Numbered from the stretch's first letter, positions 16,535 through 25,107 are shown. The stretch: 52,960 nt of DNA from CAYWGR01 sp964458015 (GCA_964458015.1 CAYWGR010000012.1:1-52960); one strand, 5' to 3'. Program-made: numbers and translations. Notes: a model not told the origin generated them from the sequence alone.

Positions 16535-17656
16535 TTATCCTCTGGCCTTGCGGATCTCGGTCGAGGAAATATCCTCGCGAAAAACTTCCAGCGGCACTTC
16601 GCGACAAATCGCCCGCAGGGTTTCAGGCATGGTTAAATCGCCAAGCTGCATAAAATTGCCGTCGAGCGAACGTCCGTAGACCAAAAAACGGCAACTTCGC
16701 CCGGCAATTCGCTCCAAGGCTGCTTGGCAGGCGGCCATGCTGTTGGCGTAATACTTCGGATCGGCGATGCGTTGTAGGGTGTCGGCCCCAACGACGAACG
16801 TCGATCCGGGAAACAGCCGCGACTTTTCTTCAAACGTGGCCGCTCGGGTTAGATAGACGATATCGTCGGAGGAGAATTGCATGAGCCGATGCTCGATTTC
16901 CATATAGTCCAAAGGCGGCTTATCGACGTTGCAAACCGCAATCTCCCATGTCGCGGGCTTCTGCAACCACTGCTGGGCGATCTCGGCCATGCGTCGATGC
17001 CCGGCATGGCAGGGATTGAACGCTCCGGGGAAGACAACCAGCGGTTGTTCGTTGGTCGGCCTCATGGCAACCGAATCGACGCGCCCGAGCATAAGATCTT
17101 GCCAAGCGATCGGCGCGGAAATTTCGGATTCTTCGATCGTCTCGTTCTCTAGGAGTTCGAGCGTCAAGCCGTCGGCAATGCCGCATGCTTCGGCCAAAAC
17201 ATTCAACAACAATCGGCCGGCAAGCCGTTCTTCTTCGAGGCGGCTGCGGCGTTCCTTGAGCAATTGCCAATGCCAGGCAGCGGTTACCCCTTGCGTTTGC
17301 AGGGCAACATGGATGCGGTGCGGCCCATGCTTGGGCCGATCGGAAGCCAAGCTAGCAGTGCAAGCAGCGCCGATCGGCAAGGTGGCCGTGGGATCGAGTT
17401 TTCGAACTCGTTGAAACGCAGCCATCGCCATAGCGCGGGCCGCGACAGCGGAACAGAACTCGGCGGGCTCTCCGCCGAGCCAATCCGACATTGCCTGAGA
17501 CGAATAGGGGACGACGGCCTCTAACAACGTCCGCGAAGCCCCCGGCACTTCCAACAAATCGGCAATTGCACGGCTTCCGCCGCCGCTTATGGCCAACACG
17601 ATGCGCCCAGGCGAATTGTGGATCTGCTCGACAAGTTGTTCAGGATAAGGAAGCAT
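16535..17656 (-). CDS. CinA-like/nicotinate-mononucleotide adenylyltransferase-like fusion
   Basis: A protein of 373 residues. The first half (1-190) looks like a CinA C-terminal (NMN amidohydrolase-type) domain: IVLAISGGGSRAIADLLEVP, AVVPYSSQAMSDWLGG, IGAACTASLASDRPKHGPHR. The second half (about 200-373) is a nucleotidylyltransferase. It has the signature VFPGAFNPCHAGHRRMAEIA, the STFVVGADTLQRI segment and the closing SSTEIRKA, as in NadD-like enzymes. NMN deamidation makes NaMN, the substrate of NadD, so a fused NAD-salvage enzyme is plausible. The start at 17656 (MLPYPEQLVEQ) is preferred to upstream ATGs that extend into non-conserved sequence. Confidence 0.75.
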   Translation of the reverse strand: MLPYPEQLVEQIHNSPGRIVLAISGGGSRAIADLLEVPGASRTLLEAVVPYSSQAMSDWLGGEPAEFCSAVAARAMAMAAFQRVRKLDPTATLPIGAACTASLASDRPKHGPHRIHVALQTQGVTAAWHWQLLKERRSRLEEERLAGRLLLNVLAEACGIADGLTLELLENETIEESEISAPIAWQDLMLGRVDSVAMRPTNEQPLVVFPGAFNPCHAGHRRMAEIAQQWLQKPATWEIAVCNVDKPPLDYMEIEHRLMQFSSDDIVYLTRAATFEEKSRLFPGSTFVVGADTLQRIADPKYYANSMAACQAALERIAGRSCRFLVYGRSLDGNFMQLGDLTMPETLRAICREVPLEVFREDISSTEIRKARG

Positions 17657-17844
17657 GAATGGTTTTGATTCTACACTCCTGTACAGTATCAGGAAAGGTG
17701 TCAAAAAAGCTGCCATCACCCCCATCTCGGGTGAACTTTTCGAAAAAAGCCGTTCTTCTCCCAATAGTCGCCTGTCTTCGGCGAACAACTCTCCAGCGGC
17801 TTATCGAATACAAAATTTTAGCATAATCCTTTGGAGGCTTGGCA

Positions 17845-18636
17845 ATGTTCCGAAAAACACTCATTATCGGCGGCGGAGCGATCCTGACAGGCATGGTTTT
17901 GGCCGGCGGCAGCGCCTGGAGCTATTTACGCACTTCGGCAGGCTATGTAACCGATGCCGTGCAAGAATCGGTGCCCATCGAGTTCCAGATCGACCGTGCG
18001 CGAGGCATGGTGCAAGACCTTGTGCCCGAGGTCCGGAAGAACATGCACGTGATCGCCAAGGAAGAAGTCGAAGTGCAACGACTCGACGAGCAAATCGCCG
18101 AAAGTCAGACAAAGCTCGGCAAGGAAAAAGAGCAATTGTTGCGATTGAAAACGGATCTGGCGACCGGCAAAACCGAATTCCAATACGCCGGGCGCACCTA
18201 TACCGCGGAGGAAGTTCGCACCGACCTGGCTGCCAGGTTCGACCGTTTCAAAACGGGCGAAGCCACCTTGGCCAGCCTACAAGAGATCCGTGCCGCGCGG
18301 CAGAAGAGCTTGGTTGCCGCTCGGCAGAAGCTTGAAGGCATGTTGGCCTCGAAACGGCAGTTGCAAGTCGATGTCGAAAATCTGGAAGCCCGGCTTCAAA
18401 TGATCACTGCCGCCCAGGCGACGAGCAACTACCAGTTCGACGACAGCCGCCTGGGCCGGGTGAAAGAACTGGTTTCCAATCTGCGCGGTCGGCTGGAAGT
18501 GGCCGAAAATCTGGTCAATGCCGAAGTCTACTACCACGACGAGATTCCGCTGGATAAAGCCGCACCGGCAAATATCGTCGAGCAGGTGTCGGAACATTTT
18601 GCGAAGACGCCGGGGGAGAAAATCGTTAAGAAATAA
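17845..18636 (+). CDS. Membrane-anchored coiled-coil protein
   Basis: A protein of 263 residues with one N-terminal membrane segment (about 6-28, IIGGGAILTGMVLAGGSAWS). From about 60 to 225 it is almost entirely heptad-rich and charged (EVEVQRLDEQIAESQTKLGK, LEGMLASKRQLQVDVENLEA). It resembles PspA-like or long periplasmic coiled-coil proteins but lacks a feature that would fix the family. The ATG at 17845 has GGAGG seven bases upstream. It is the first gene of the signalling run that continues to 23408. Confidence 0.7.
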   Translation: MFRKTLIIGGGAILTGMVLAGGSAWSYLRTSAGYVTDAVQESVPIEFQIDRARGMVQDLVPEVRKNMHVIAKEEVEVQRLDEQIAESQTKLGKEKEQLLRLKTDLATGKTEFQYAGRTYTAEEVRTDLAARFDRFKTGEATLASLQEIRAARQKSLVAARQKLEGMLASKRQLQVDVENLEARLQMITAAQATSNYQFDDSRLGRVKELVSNLRGRLEVAENLVNAEVYYHDEIPLDKAAPANIVEQVSEHFAKTPGEKIVKK

Positions 18637-18686
18637 CGGAATATCGGGCGTATTCTTGTTCACAAGCTCGGGAATGTTACGATTGC

Positions 18687-18710
18687 GTTCCGAAGCCGGA
18701 GCTTCGGAAC
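18687..18710. repeat. Dispersed palindrome GTTCCGAAGCCGGAGCTTCGGAAC (shown in part)
   Basis: A perfect inverted repeat, GTTCCGAAGCCG / CGGAGCTTCGGAAC overlapping at its centre. It is a variant of the GTTCCCAAGCCGGAGCTTGG family found at 267-464 and 25851-25876. Two compensated changes keep the palindrome intact. Confidence 0.8.
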
Positions 18711-18850
18711 GAGGTGAATGACCAAGGTTCAAGGACCACGGACAAAGGTTTTTGCCGTGCTGCGGCGCGTTGGATATGGCCCCTAGTCTCTAACCCCTTG
18801 TGCCTGTTATCATGATTCGCATCGCCAATATATTTCGGAGACGTTTTGCG

Positions 18851-19462
18851 ATGGAATCACGCAATGAGAGGTTATTTAATCGGTTCATGCTATGGATCGA
18901 TTCCGTGGGAGGCTATTGGGTTTGCCGGGGCGAAGCAATTACGATCGGCCAGCCGAATCATCCCGAGGCGGTCGACGTTCCGATCTTGGGCGATATTGCC
19001 CGACGCCACGTTCAACTGCGCCGCGACGGTGAAAACATATTGATCGAAGCGATCGGAGAAACACAGGTAGACGGTCGTCCGGTGCGAGGATGCACATGGT
19101 TGCGCGACGGCAGCCGCATCCAGTTAGGCTCCTCGGTTTGTTTGTTGTTTCGGCGGCCTCATGCGCTAAGCGGCACGGTGCGGTTGGAATATTTGAGCCG
19201 GCATCGCACGCAACCTTCCTCGGACGGCGTTTTATGGATGGCCGACACGTGCATCCTCGGTCCGAAGCCGAATAGCCATGTGGTGTGCCGTAATTGGACG
19301 AGGGAAGTGGTGCTTTTCCGAGATGCCGAACGGATGGTTTGCCGTGCTCTCGGTCCGCTGGTGATCGACGGCGTCGATTGTGTGGGCCAAGGCCCGCTTT
19401 CTGGGCATTCCCGCGTTGTGGGCGATGGGTTTTCCTTCAATTTGGAAGCGATTACAATATAA
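18851..19462 (+). CDS. Double FHA-like domain protein
   Basis: A protein of 203 residues made of two similar halves. Half 1 (about 15-105) has the FHA order 'TIGQ, then IARRHVQLRRDGENILIEA, then QVDGRPV'. Half 2 (about 125-203) repeats it: CILGPKPNSHVVCRNWTREV, then LVIDGVDCVGQGPL. FHA domains bind phosphothreonine peptides, but the canonical Gly-Arg and Ser-Arg-x-His are weakened here (GQ, RRH), so phospho-binding is uncertain. It ends 3 bases before the Ser/Thr kinase, which makes it a likely partner or substrate. ATG at 18851 with GGAG ten bases upstream. Confidence 0.65.
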   Translation: MESRNERLFNRFMLWIDSVGGYWVCRGEAITIGQPNHPEAVDVPILGDIARRHVQLRRDGENILIEAIGETQVDGRPVRGCTWLRDGSRIQLGSSVCLLFRRPHALSGTVRLEYLSRHRTQPSSDGVLWMADTCILGPKPNSHVVCRNWTREVVLFRDAERMVCRALGPLVIDGVDCVGQGPLSGHSRVVGDGFSFNLEAITI

Positions 19463-19465
19463 GCT

Positions 19466-21193
19466 ATGGCTTTGGAACCGAATGCACTCGACACGCTGTC
19501 CCACCCTTCCGCACAAGCGGCGGGCGTGCCACGGTCTGCGCCCGGGCGATTCCAATACGCCGGCGGCGATCATCCTTTGGCCGGCTATACCATCAAACGC
19601 GGCGTCGGCCAGGGCGGCTTCGGCGAGATTTATTATGCCACGAGTGATGCCGGCAAGGATGTGGCGCTGAAGTTGATCCGCCGCAATTTGGAAGTCGAGC
19701 TGCGCGGAATCCGCCAGTGCCTCAACTTAAAACATCCCCATTTGTTAGACCTCTACGACATCCGCCAAGATGATCTCGGCGACACATGGGTCGTGATGGA
19801 GTATGTCTCTGATCCGAGCTTGGAAAATGTGCTCGCCACGCAACCTAACGGTTTGCCGCCGCAAGAAGCGCTGGCCTGGATTCACGGCATCGGCCAGGGC
19901 GTGGCCTATCTGCACGATCATGGCATCGTTCACCGCGATCTGAAGCCAGGCAATATCTTTCGCGACGAAGGCGTTGTGAAGGTGGGCGACTACGGACTGT
20001 CGAAGTTCATTTCATGCAGCCGCCGCAGCGGACACACCGAAAGCATCGGGACGGTCCATTACATGGCGCCGGAGGTGGCCAACGGCCGCTACGGCAAAGA
20101 GATCGACGTTTACGCCCTGGGCGTGATTCTTTACGAGCTATTGACAGGCCGCGTGCCTTTCGAGGGCGAAAGCATCGGCGAGGTGCTGATGAAGCACCTG
20201 ACGGCCAAGCCCGACGTGTCGATGATTTCAGAGCCGTATCGCGGCATTGTCGCCAGGGCGTTGGAGAAAGATCCTGCCTTGCGATTCGCGTCGGCCGCCG
20301 AGCTATTGGCGGCGTTGCCCGCACCCGAGGCCAACCCTTTGCTGTTCACCAATGGCAACAGAGAGTTTGCAGCCAACAGCCAGGAGCGGCCAACGGGCGG
20401 AGCCTCGGCCGACAGCTTCTCCAGCAATGCTCCCGCAGCTAAGAGTCCCTTGAATCGGAGCGAAGGATCGCTTGTCAAACTAAAAGAAATGCTCTTGGGC
20501 CCGCCTCGTCCCAGGCCGTTGCCGGTTCGCGAAAAATCCATTTCCGCGCTCGTGTTGAAGCCGCCTCGGGAACGCACGGCGGAACTGCTGGGTTCGCTGC
20601 TGCTGAGTTCGTTCGTAGCGGCCGCGATGTGTGTGGTTTTGATGCTGGTCAACGCTTTTTTGACCGATGCCGAACGTTATTTCAGGCCGGAGCAATTCAC
20701 TTGGCTTCTGTTGGTCGGCATCGCCGGGGCCTGGGCAGTGCTTATTCCCACAAAACTTTGGGAAGGCACTCGCGGCGATCCGTTAATACGTCGCTGTTTT
20801 CTGTTGATCGTCGGCATGGGGGTGGGGCTATTTGCTTCCACCTTGGCCGATTGGCTGATGGTCGGCCTGCCGCCGGCGGCCGGCTATCCGCAGCCGTTTG
20901 CCTACAAATTGCCTCAAAACTTTTATGCCGTGGACGGCCGGCCGCTTTTGATGGCCTATGTGGTTTGCTTCGGCACGCTGTTCTTCGTTGTTCGCTGGTG
21001 GCTGCAAGCCGAGCCGATGCGAACGCGACGACTGAGCCTCTGGAAATTATTCGCAAGCGTAGTTCTGGCAGGCACGGCGGCCTGCGCGTGGCAATTTCCG
21101 CAGCCTTGGTTGCCGATGGCCGCCGCCGTTACCTCGATGTCGGTGCAGTTGTCGGCCCCGTGGCGGCGACGTGTCAAACCGTGGCGGTGGTAG
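19466..21193 (+). CDS. Ser/Thr protein kinase with C-terminal membrane helices
   Basis: A protein of 575 residues. The kinase domain runs from about 40 to 290: glycine loop GVGQGGFG (46-53), catalytic Lys69 in VALKLI, HRDLKPGN from 156, DYG in place of DFG (175-177), GTVHYMAPEV and DVYALGVILYELLTGR. A linker rich in Ala, Ser and Pro follows. Then come four to five membrane helices (about 375-565; SSFVAAAMCVVLMLVNAFLT, AYVVCFGTLFFVVRWWL). No PASTA or other outer sensor domain is seen. Position between an FHA-like protein and a membrane protein, and upstream of an ECF factor, suggests a phospho-signalling unit. Confidence 0.9.
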   Translation: MALEPNALDTLSHPSAQAAGVPRSAPGRFQYAGGDHPLAGYTIKRGVGQGGFGEIYYATSDAGKDVALKLIRRNLEVELRGIRQCLNLKHPHLLDLYDIRQDDLGDTWVVMEYVSDPSLENVLATQPNGLPPQEALAWIHGIGQGVAYLHDHGIVHRDLKPGNIFRDEGVVKVGDYGLSKFISCSRRSGHTESIGTVHYMAPEVANGRYGKEIDVYALGVILYELLTGRVPFEGESIGEVLMKHLTAKPDVSMISEPYRGIVARALEKDPALRFASAAELLAALPAPEANPLLFTNGNREFAANSQERPTGGASADSFSSNAPAAKSPLNRSEGSLVKLKEMLLGPPRPRPLPVREKSISALVLKPPRERTAELLGSLLLSSFVAAAMCVVLMLVNAFLTDAERYFRPEQFTWLLLVGIAGAWAVLIPTKLWEGTRGDPLIRRCFLLIVGMGVGLFASTLADWLMVGLPPAAGYPQPFAYKLPQNFYAVDGRPLLMAYVVCFGTLFFVVRWWLQAEPMRTRRLSLWKLFASVVLAGTAACAWQFPQPWLPMAAAVTSMSVQLSAPWRRRVKPWRW

Positions 21194-21220
21194 GAACAGG
21201 CGTCTGAGGAGCACATTCGC

Positions 21221-22216
21221 ATGATGAGCGTAACATGGGCAATGCTGATACCGATGTTCCTTGCGATCATTGTGTTGCTGCTTATCGACAACTACAAGCG
21301 GAGGGCCACCGTTCAACAAAACTCTCGCACAACGCCATGGGTTATCGTGGCACTTGTGGTTTTTCCCATCTTGTTTTTAGGAACATTGGGAGGCGGTTGG
21401 TTTGTCGTTTCCCACATCAGCACGGATTCGCAGACGGACATTTCCCCGACGAAAACAACATCCACCACTGTTCCGCAATTATCGGCAATCCCGGGATTGC
21501 CTGCTCCGCAAGAAAATCCCTCGGGCGAGACCGCCGAAAAGGGAGATGACGAGTATTCCCAAGCGGTCGCCACGAAAACCGTGGGAATGCTTCGGGCGAT
21601 GGTTCGAGCATTAGGACGGGCTCTGGTCGAGGAAGAGAAGAGCTTGGCCGAGAAGAAAGGCACAGCCAAGCCAGCGACGGTCGCGCCGGTTGCCGCCAAA
21701 CCTGCTTGGGTGAATGCCACACCATGCTTGGTCGGCGATGTTTACCGGATGAGCATCAGCGTCGGCCCTTACACGAGCCGGGCGGAATGCGACGCCCAAC
21801 TGCCGGAGGCCTTGCAGAAAGCATTGGACCAATATGTCGAAGCGTGTTTGGGCGATCAGACCTCGGAAGAAGTGCGGTTGCCCAGCGAAGAGTTACGGCA
21901 GAAGGTTGTCAAAGACGTTTGGCAAGAGACCCGGCAATACTCCGTCGGTCCCATGATTCAGCTTTATGCTCTGCTGGAATTCGACCGCCCGATGAAAGAC
22001 CGCGTGCTTGATGCGCATCGGCAAGCCCTCGTTGATCGACGGCTTCAAATGGTTGCCATTTGGGCATCGCTCGGGCTTTCGGCACTCGCCATCATGTTCG
22101 GATACTTGAAAACCGATCTCGCAACCGGCGGCACGTACCGGAACCGCTTGCGATTGATCGCTCTTACCATTCTCCTGGGGGTAGTTGCCGTCGCAGCAGC
22201 CGTGGGATATTGTTAG
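21221..22216 (+). CDS. Membrane protein of unknown function in the kinase cluster
   Basis: A protein of 331 residues not assigned to a family. There are two N-terminal TM helices (about 4-21, WAMLIPMFLAIIVLLLID, and about 41-64). A soluble middle (about 70-265) has a charged helical stretch and an ordered domain (NATPCLVGDVYRMSISVGPY, LPEALQKALDQYVEACLG). Two C-terminal TM helices lie near 272-290 and 307-328. It begins 28 bases after the kinase with GAGG ahead of the ATGATG start, so it is probably co-transcribed. Confidence 0.7.
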   Translation: MMSVTWAMLIPMFLAIIVLLLIDNYKRRATVQQNSRTTPWVIVALVVFPILFLGTLGGGWFVVSHISTDSQTDISPTKTTSTTVPQLSAIPGLPAPQENPSGETAEKGDDEYSQAVATKTVGMLRAMVRALGRALVEEEKSLAEKKGTAKPATVAPVAAKPAWVNATPCLVGDVYRMSISVGPYTSRAECDAQLPEALQKALDQYVEACLGDQTSEEVRLPSEELRQKVVKDVWQETRQYSVGPMIQLYALLEFDRPMKDRVLDAHRQALVDRRLQMVAIWASLGLSALAIMFGYLKTDLATGGTYRNRLRLIALTILLGVVAVAAAVGYC

Positions 22217-22340
22217 GGATTAGGAATAGGGGATTTTGGGATTTCGGGATTTGGGGATTTGGAATTCGCTTCACTGACCACTGGCCACTCTTCCTGCACC
22301 CTGCCCCCTCTTGCTGGCCACTAACCACTTTCTTTGCCCC
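22217..22340 (-). repeat. Intergenic copy of the AATCCC / CAGTGGCCAGTGG low-complexity repeat
   Basis: Read on the minus strand the order is GTGGCCAGTGGTCAGTGAAG, then CGAATTCCAAATCCCC, then a run of AAATCCC/AATCCC units. The same order of units occurs in frame inside both FecR-like genes (10080-10170, 10641-10828, 49151-49445). Here it lies between the membrane protein and the ECF sigma gene. Confidence 0.8.
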
Positions 22341-22357
22341 CTGACCGCTGAATTTCC

Positions 22358-22987
22358 ATGTCTCAAGCTGAAGCTTTGCTGATCCGTCGAATTCGCGAAG
22401 GTGACGCGGAGGCGTGGAATGATTTGATCGCTCATTTCGAGGGCCGGCTGCTGGCTTACGTCGAAAGCCGGATCCGCAACCGAGCGGCGGCCGAGGATCT
22501 CGTCCAGGAAACGTTTATCGGGCTGCTGACCAGCCTGCCGAATTTCGACGGCGGCCGACCGCTGGAAGGATATCTGTTTTCGATTGCCGCCCATAAGTTG
22601 ACCGACTATTTGCGACGTGAAGGCCGGCGCCCCACGCTGCCGTTGTTGCCGTCGCGCAGCGATTCCAGCGATTTGGAAATCATCGGCAGCGCCCGACCGG
22701 CAAGCAGCATCGCGCGCAGCAGTGAACGGCGCCATTTAGAGGAAAAAGCCTTGGTCGAGGCCATCCGTCGGCAAATCGACCATTTCCGCCGCCAAGGGCA
22801 ATGGGATCGGCTTGAATGTGCCGAGCTGCTGTTTATTCGAGGCCGGTCGAACAAAGAAGCCGCGGCGTTGTTAAAAACAACCGAGCAGACGGTTGCCAAC
22901 TACAAGTTCGAGTTCCTGGCCAAGTTACGCACCGCGGTCCGGTCGCAAAAATTGCCGGAAGAGGTTTTTCCCGAATTATACGACTAA
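22358..22987 (+). CDS. ECF RNA polymerase sigma factor (kinase cluster)
   Basis: A sigma-70 family ECF factor of 209 residues. Region 2 covers about 5-85 (LLIRRIREGDAEAWNDLIAH, AAAEDLVQETFIGLLTSLPN, YLFSIAAHKLTDYLRREGRR). Region 4 covers about 150-195 (LECAELLFIRGRSNKEAAAL, TTEQTVANYKFEFLAKLR). It is not closely like the two ECF factors of the surface loci. A gene for a possible anti-sigma factor follows 22 bases later. Confidence 0.9.
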   Translation: MSQAEALLIRRIREGDAEAWNDLIAHFEGRLLAYVESRIRNRAAAEDLVQETFIGLLTSLPNFDGGRPLEGYLFSIAAHKLTDYLRREGRRPTLPLLPSRSDSSDLEIIGSARPASSIARSSERRHLEEKALVEAIRRQIDHFRRQGQWDRLECAELLFIRGRSNKEAAALLKTTEQTVANYKFEFLAKLRTAVRSQKLPEEVFPELYD

Positions 22988-23009
22988 TCGCCCGCAGCCA
23001 CTAACTACT

Positions 23010-23408
23010 ATGTATCGTCAATCCGATCTTGAAGCCTATCTCGACGAGGCCTTGCCGCCGGAAGAAATGACGCGGATCGAGAAGGCCGCGCGCGGCGATC
23101 CAGAACTAACCAAACAATTGGCGTTGGTCCAAGCCCGGCGCAGCGCGGGCGTCCATTCGTTGGGCGATATTTGGCGACGGCATCGACTAAGTTGCCCCAC
23201 GCGGGAACAGCTCGGCAGTTATCTGCTGGGCGCGCTGCCGGAAGCATTGGCCGCCTACATCACGTTCCACATCGAGGTGACCGGCTGCCGTTATTGCCAA
23301 GCCAATCTGGCGGACCTGCAATCACAACAATCCGATGCGGAACAGACCGCGCAAGTGCGTCGGCGGAAGTATTTTCAGTCGAGCGCGGGCTATTTGAAGA
23401 AAAAATAG
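23010..23408 (+). CDS. Probable anti-sigma factor with zinc-finger-like motif
   Basis: A protein of 132 residues. The N-terminal YLDEALPPEEMTRIEKAARG looks like the start of anti-sigma zinc-finger proteins. The second part has LSCPTREQLGSYLLGALPEA, then FHIEVTGCRYCQANL, giving Cys, His and CxxC residues for a zf-HC2-like site. No membrane helix is seen, so it would be cytoplasmic. It follows the ECF sigma gene by 22 bases. Start at 23010; the open frame upstream overlaps the sigma gene. Function is inferred from motif and position. Confidence 0.6.
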   Translation: MYRQSDLEAYLDEALPPEEMTRIEKAARGDPELTKQLALVQARRSAGVHSLGDIWRRHRLSCPTREQLGSYLLGALPEALAAYITFHIEVTGCRYCQANLADLQSQQSDAEQTAQVRRRKYFQSSAGYLKKK

Positions 23409-23446
23409 CCTGGATGGATGCTCTATGCCCGATAATGCAAACCGAA

Positions 23447-23493
23447 AACTCCTGTTTACCGGCCTTCCGAGGGTCGGCCTCCGGACAGGAGTT
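23447..23493. terminator. Probable bidirectional terminator hairpin
   Basis: Arms AACTCCTGT (23447-23455) and ACAGGAGTT (23485-23493) enclose inner GGCC-rich pairs. It sits between two convergent genes that end at 23408 and 23507. On the minus strand the stem is followed by TTTTCGGTTT, a weak T-tract; on the plus strand the T-tract is poorer. Confidence 0.6.
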
Positions 23494-23506
23494 GTCGGAC
23501 TCGCAG

Positions 23507-23695
23507 TTATTTTCGCTTCTCTAAGTCCCACCGAGCGATAATCACTTCGCTGCCGGGCGTTAAGGCACGAAGCTTCTCGGCAATGACTGCTTTTTCCGAG
23601 ACCGTGGCCTTTTCCAGTTTACGGGCGAAAATGGACAGCTTTTTACGGCGATGACGACGCCGCCGAAGTTCTCTCTGGCGCTCGCTGCAACTCAC
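23507..23695 (-). CDS. Small basic protein conserved in planctomycetes (possibly DUF6800)
   Basis: A 62-residue, strongly basic protein: MSCSERQRELRRRRHRRKKL, then a Lys/Glu/Ala helix and the ending LTPGSEVIIARWDLEKR. I recognise the shape 'ERQRE-basic cluster-LTPG-E-II-W' from small planctomycete proteins, probably the family named DUF6800, but cannot confirm the number. The basic N-terminus could bind nucleic acid. It stands alone, convergent with the anti-sigma-like gene. Confidence 0.65.
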   Translation of the reverse strand: MSCSERQRELRRRRHRRKKLSIFARKLEKATVSEKAVIAEKLRALTPGSEVIIARWDLEKRK

Positions 23696-23801
23696 CTAGT
23701 GACTCCTTAAAAACAAGTGGCTTATCCGCTTAGAACATATCCTTATATCAGACTAAGCGTGAAAGGTCAACGCCTCGGTCTGACACAAAATTTGTGGCAA
23801 A

Positions 23802-23852
23802 TAGTCATTCCGAGCGAGGCGAAGAATCTCGCCGGAAGCACGGAGATTCTTC
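23802..23852. repeat. Degenerate palindromic repeat related to the folC insertion
   Basis: GTCATTCCGAGCGAGGCGAA opens the element; GAAGAATCTC (23821-23830) pairs with GAGATTCTTC (23843-23852). It matches the GTCATCCTGAGCGTAGCGAA start of the repeat inside folC with changes, so it is an intergenic member of that family. Confidence 0.7.
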
Positions 23853-23898
23853 ACTTCCATTAGGATGATCGCAAAACATGGGAATTCTCCCACCTGCT

Positions 23899-24180
23899 GG
23901 GGCAAAGTACTTTCTTGTGGTCAAGTTGGATAAGCTGTGTTGTTTAACTACTACCGGTCTGGCGGCGCGACAGTAGAGCCGCCGTACCGGCGGCCGCTAA
24001 ACGGTTGTGCAATCGGCTGCTAAACTACTATGTAATTCGTACACATTCCGGGAGCTGTTAGCTCCCGGCTATACTAAACTATTGTGCAATTTGCGCGTAT
24101 TCCGAGAACTGCTAGCTCCCAACTAAACGGTTGTGGATTTTGCGGCCTATGGATAAACCGCCAAAAACCGTTGCTGTCCC
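23899..24180 (+). repeat. Composite intergenic element, copy C
   Basis: Third copy. The left module TTTCTTGTGGTCAAGTTGGA followed by TAAGCTGTGTTGTTTA is identical to copy A over 36 bases. The middle has GCCGCCGTACCGGCGGCCGC, a GGGAGCTGTTAGCTCCCGG palindrome (24050-24069) and GTGCAATTTGCGCGTAT as in copy A. The right module (24131-24175) has GCGG pairing with CCGC around a CCTATGGATAAA loop. It lies between the small basic protein gene and the secreted protein gene. Confidence 0.85.
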
Positions 24181-24272
24181 CAAAGCCCTTTGACAACCAG
24201 CCCCGCTACAGGGTAGAGTCAGAGTGAGAGAAACGTTTTTTATCGCTTTCTATCTCGGCCCCCCCCCCGGTT

Positions 24273-25055
24273 TTGGGGGCGGTGGCGAGGGGCCGCCCGG
24301 GTTTTTGGTTACGGGGGTTTGCTGTTGTGGGGGGGTTATTGGTGGATGTATCCTTGGCTGCGGCCGCCAAAGTAACCGTGGAACTTGGCAAAGCCCAGGG
24401 GGTGACGATGGTGGGTGCAATCCACCGCTGGGACCAAGACGGCAACCATTGCAAATTGCCCGACCAAGCGGCAAAAATCGACGCCCCCTATGTGGATGCT
24501 CGCGCCACGGATGACGGAAAAGGCCGTTGGGTGTTCAAAAATCTGCCCAAGGGGAGATACGATCTTATTATCCTGGCCGAGGGACGCCGGCGCGTGGAAG
24601 GGTTTCAATACATCAACATCAAAGAATTCGACCCGATTCTTTCGCCTAAAAGCGTGCCGGAGGAAGAGGCCGCTGAATTCGTTTTGGATGACATTAAAAA
24701 GTCGCAGCACTACGAAAACAAGGTGGTGCCATTGTATCTAGCCGGCAACGACAAGGTCATTCGCGTGCTGATGATGCTTCTCCGCGACAAGCCGACCACG
24801 TATGAAGAAATCAAGAACGCGGCAACGTTTCGCCATGAAATCTGGCAATACACCTGGAACTACGGCGGTTGGGAAAAAGAAAAACGCACCAAAGTGATGG
24901 ACCGCGTCATTATGAACGGCGATGAGCTGCGCAAATGGACTTGGCTTTGGGATTCCAAGCTTGGCGGGATCAAGGTCGGCAGTAAAGACGTTACGATCCA
25001 ATACGACTTGCCCAAGTCGAGCGAGAAGACCCTCAAAGGGCTTTATCCGTATTGA
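24273..25055 (+). CDS. Secreted protein of unknown function; N-terminus uncertain
   Basis: 260 residues as read. The part from about residue 33 on (KVTVELGKAQGVTMVGAIHR) is well-behaved coding sequence with a beta-rich region (WVFKNLPKGRYDLIILAEGR, a carboxypeptidase-regulatory-like feel) and a Trp-rich middle (FRHEIWQYTWNYGGWEKEKR). Ahead of it, GGLLVDVSLAAAA resembles the end of a signal peptide. The first 25 codons run through homopolymers (C and G runs at 24249-24340), and another frame starting at 24224 (MRETFFIAFYL) looks like a better signal-peptide start. A homopolymer indel in the assembly is likely. Not assigned to a named family. Confidence 0.6.
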   Translation: MGAVARGRPGFWLRGFAVVGGLLVDVSLAAAAKVTVELGKAQGVTMVGAIHRWDQDGNHCKLPDQAAKIDAPYVDARATDDGKGRWVFKNLPKGRYDLIILAEGRRRVEGFQYINIKEFDPILSPKSVPEEEAAEFVLDDIKKSQHYENKVVPLYLAGNDKVIRVLMMLLRDKPTTYEEIKNAATFRHEIWQYTWNYGGWEKEKRTKVMDRVIMNGDELRKWTWLWDSKLGGIKVGSKDVTIQYDLPKSSEKTLKGLYPY

Positions 25056-25107
25056 GATCGTTCTTGGGCCATGGCCGGCAAGACGTTGAATATTGGATAA
25101 CCAGTGA

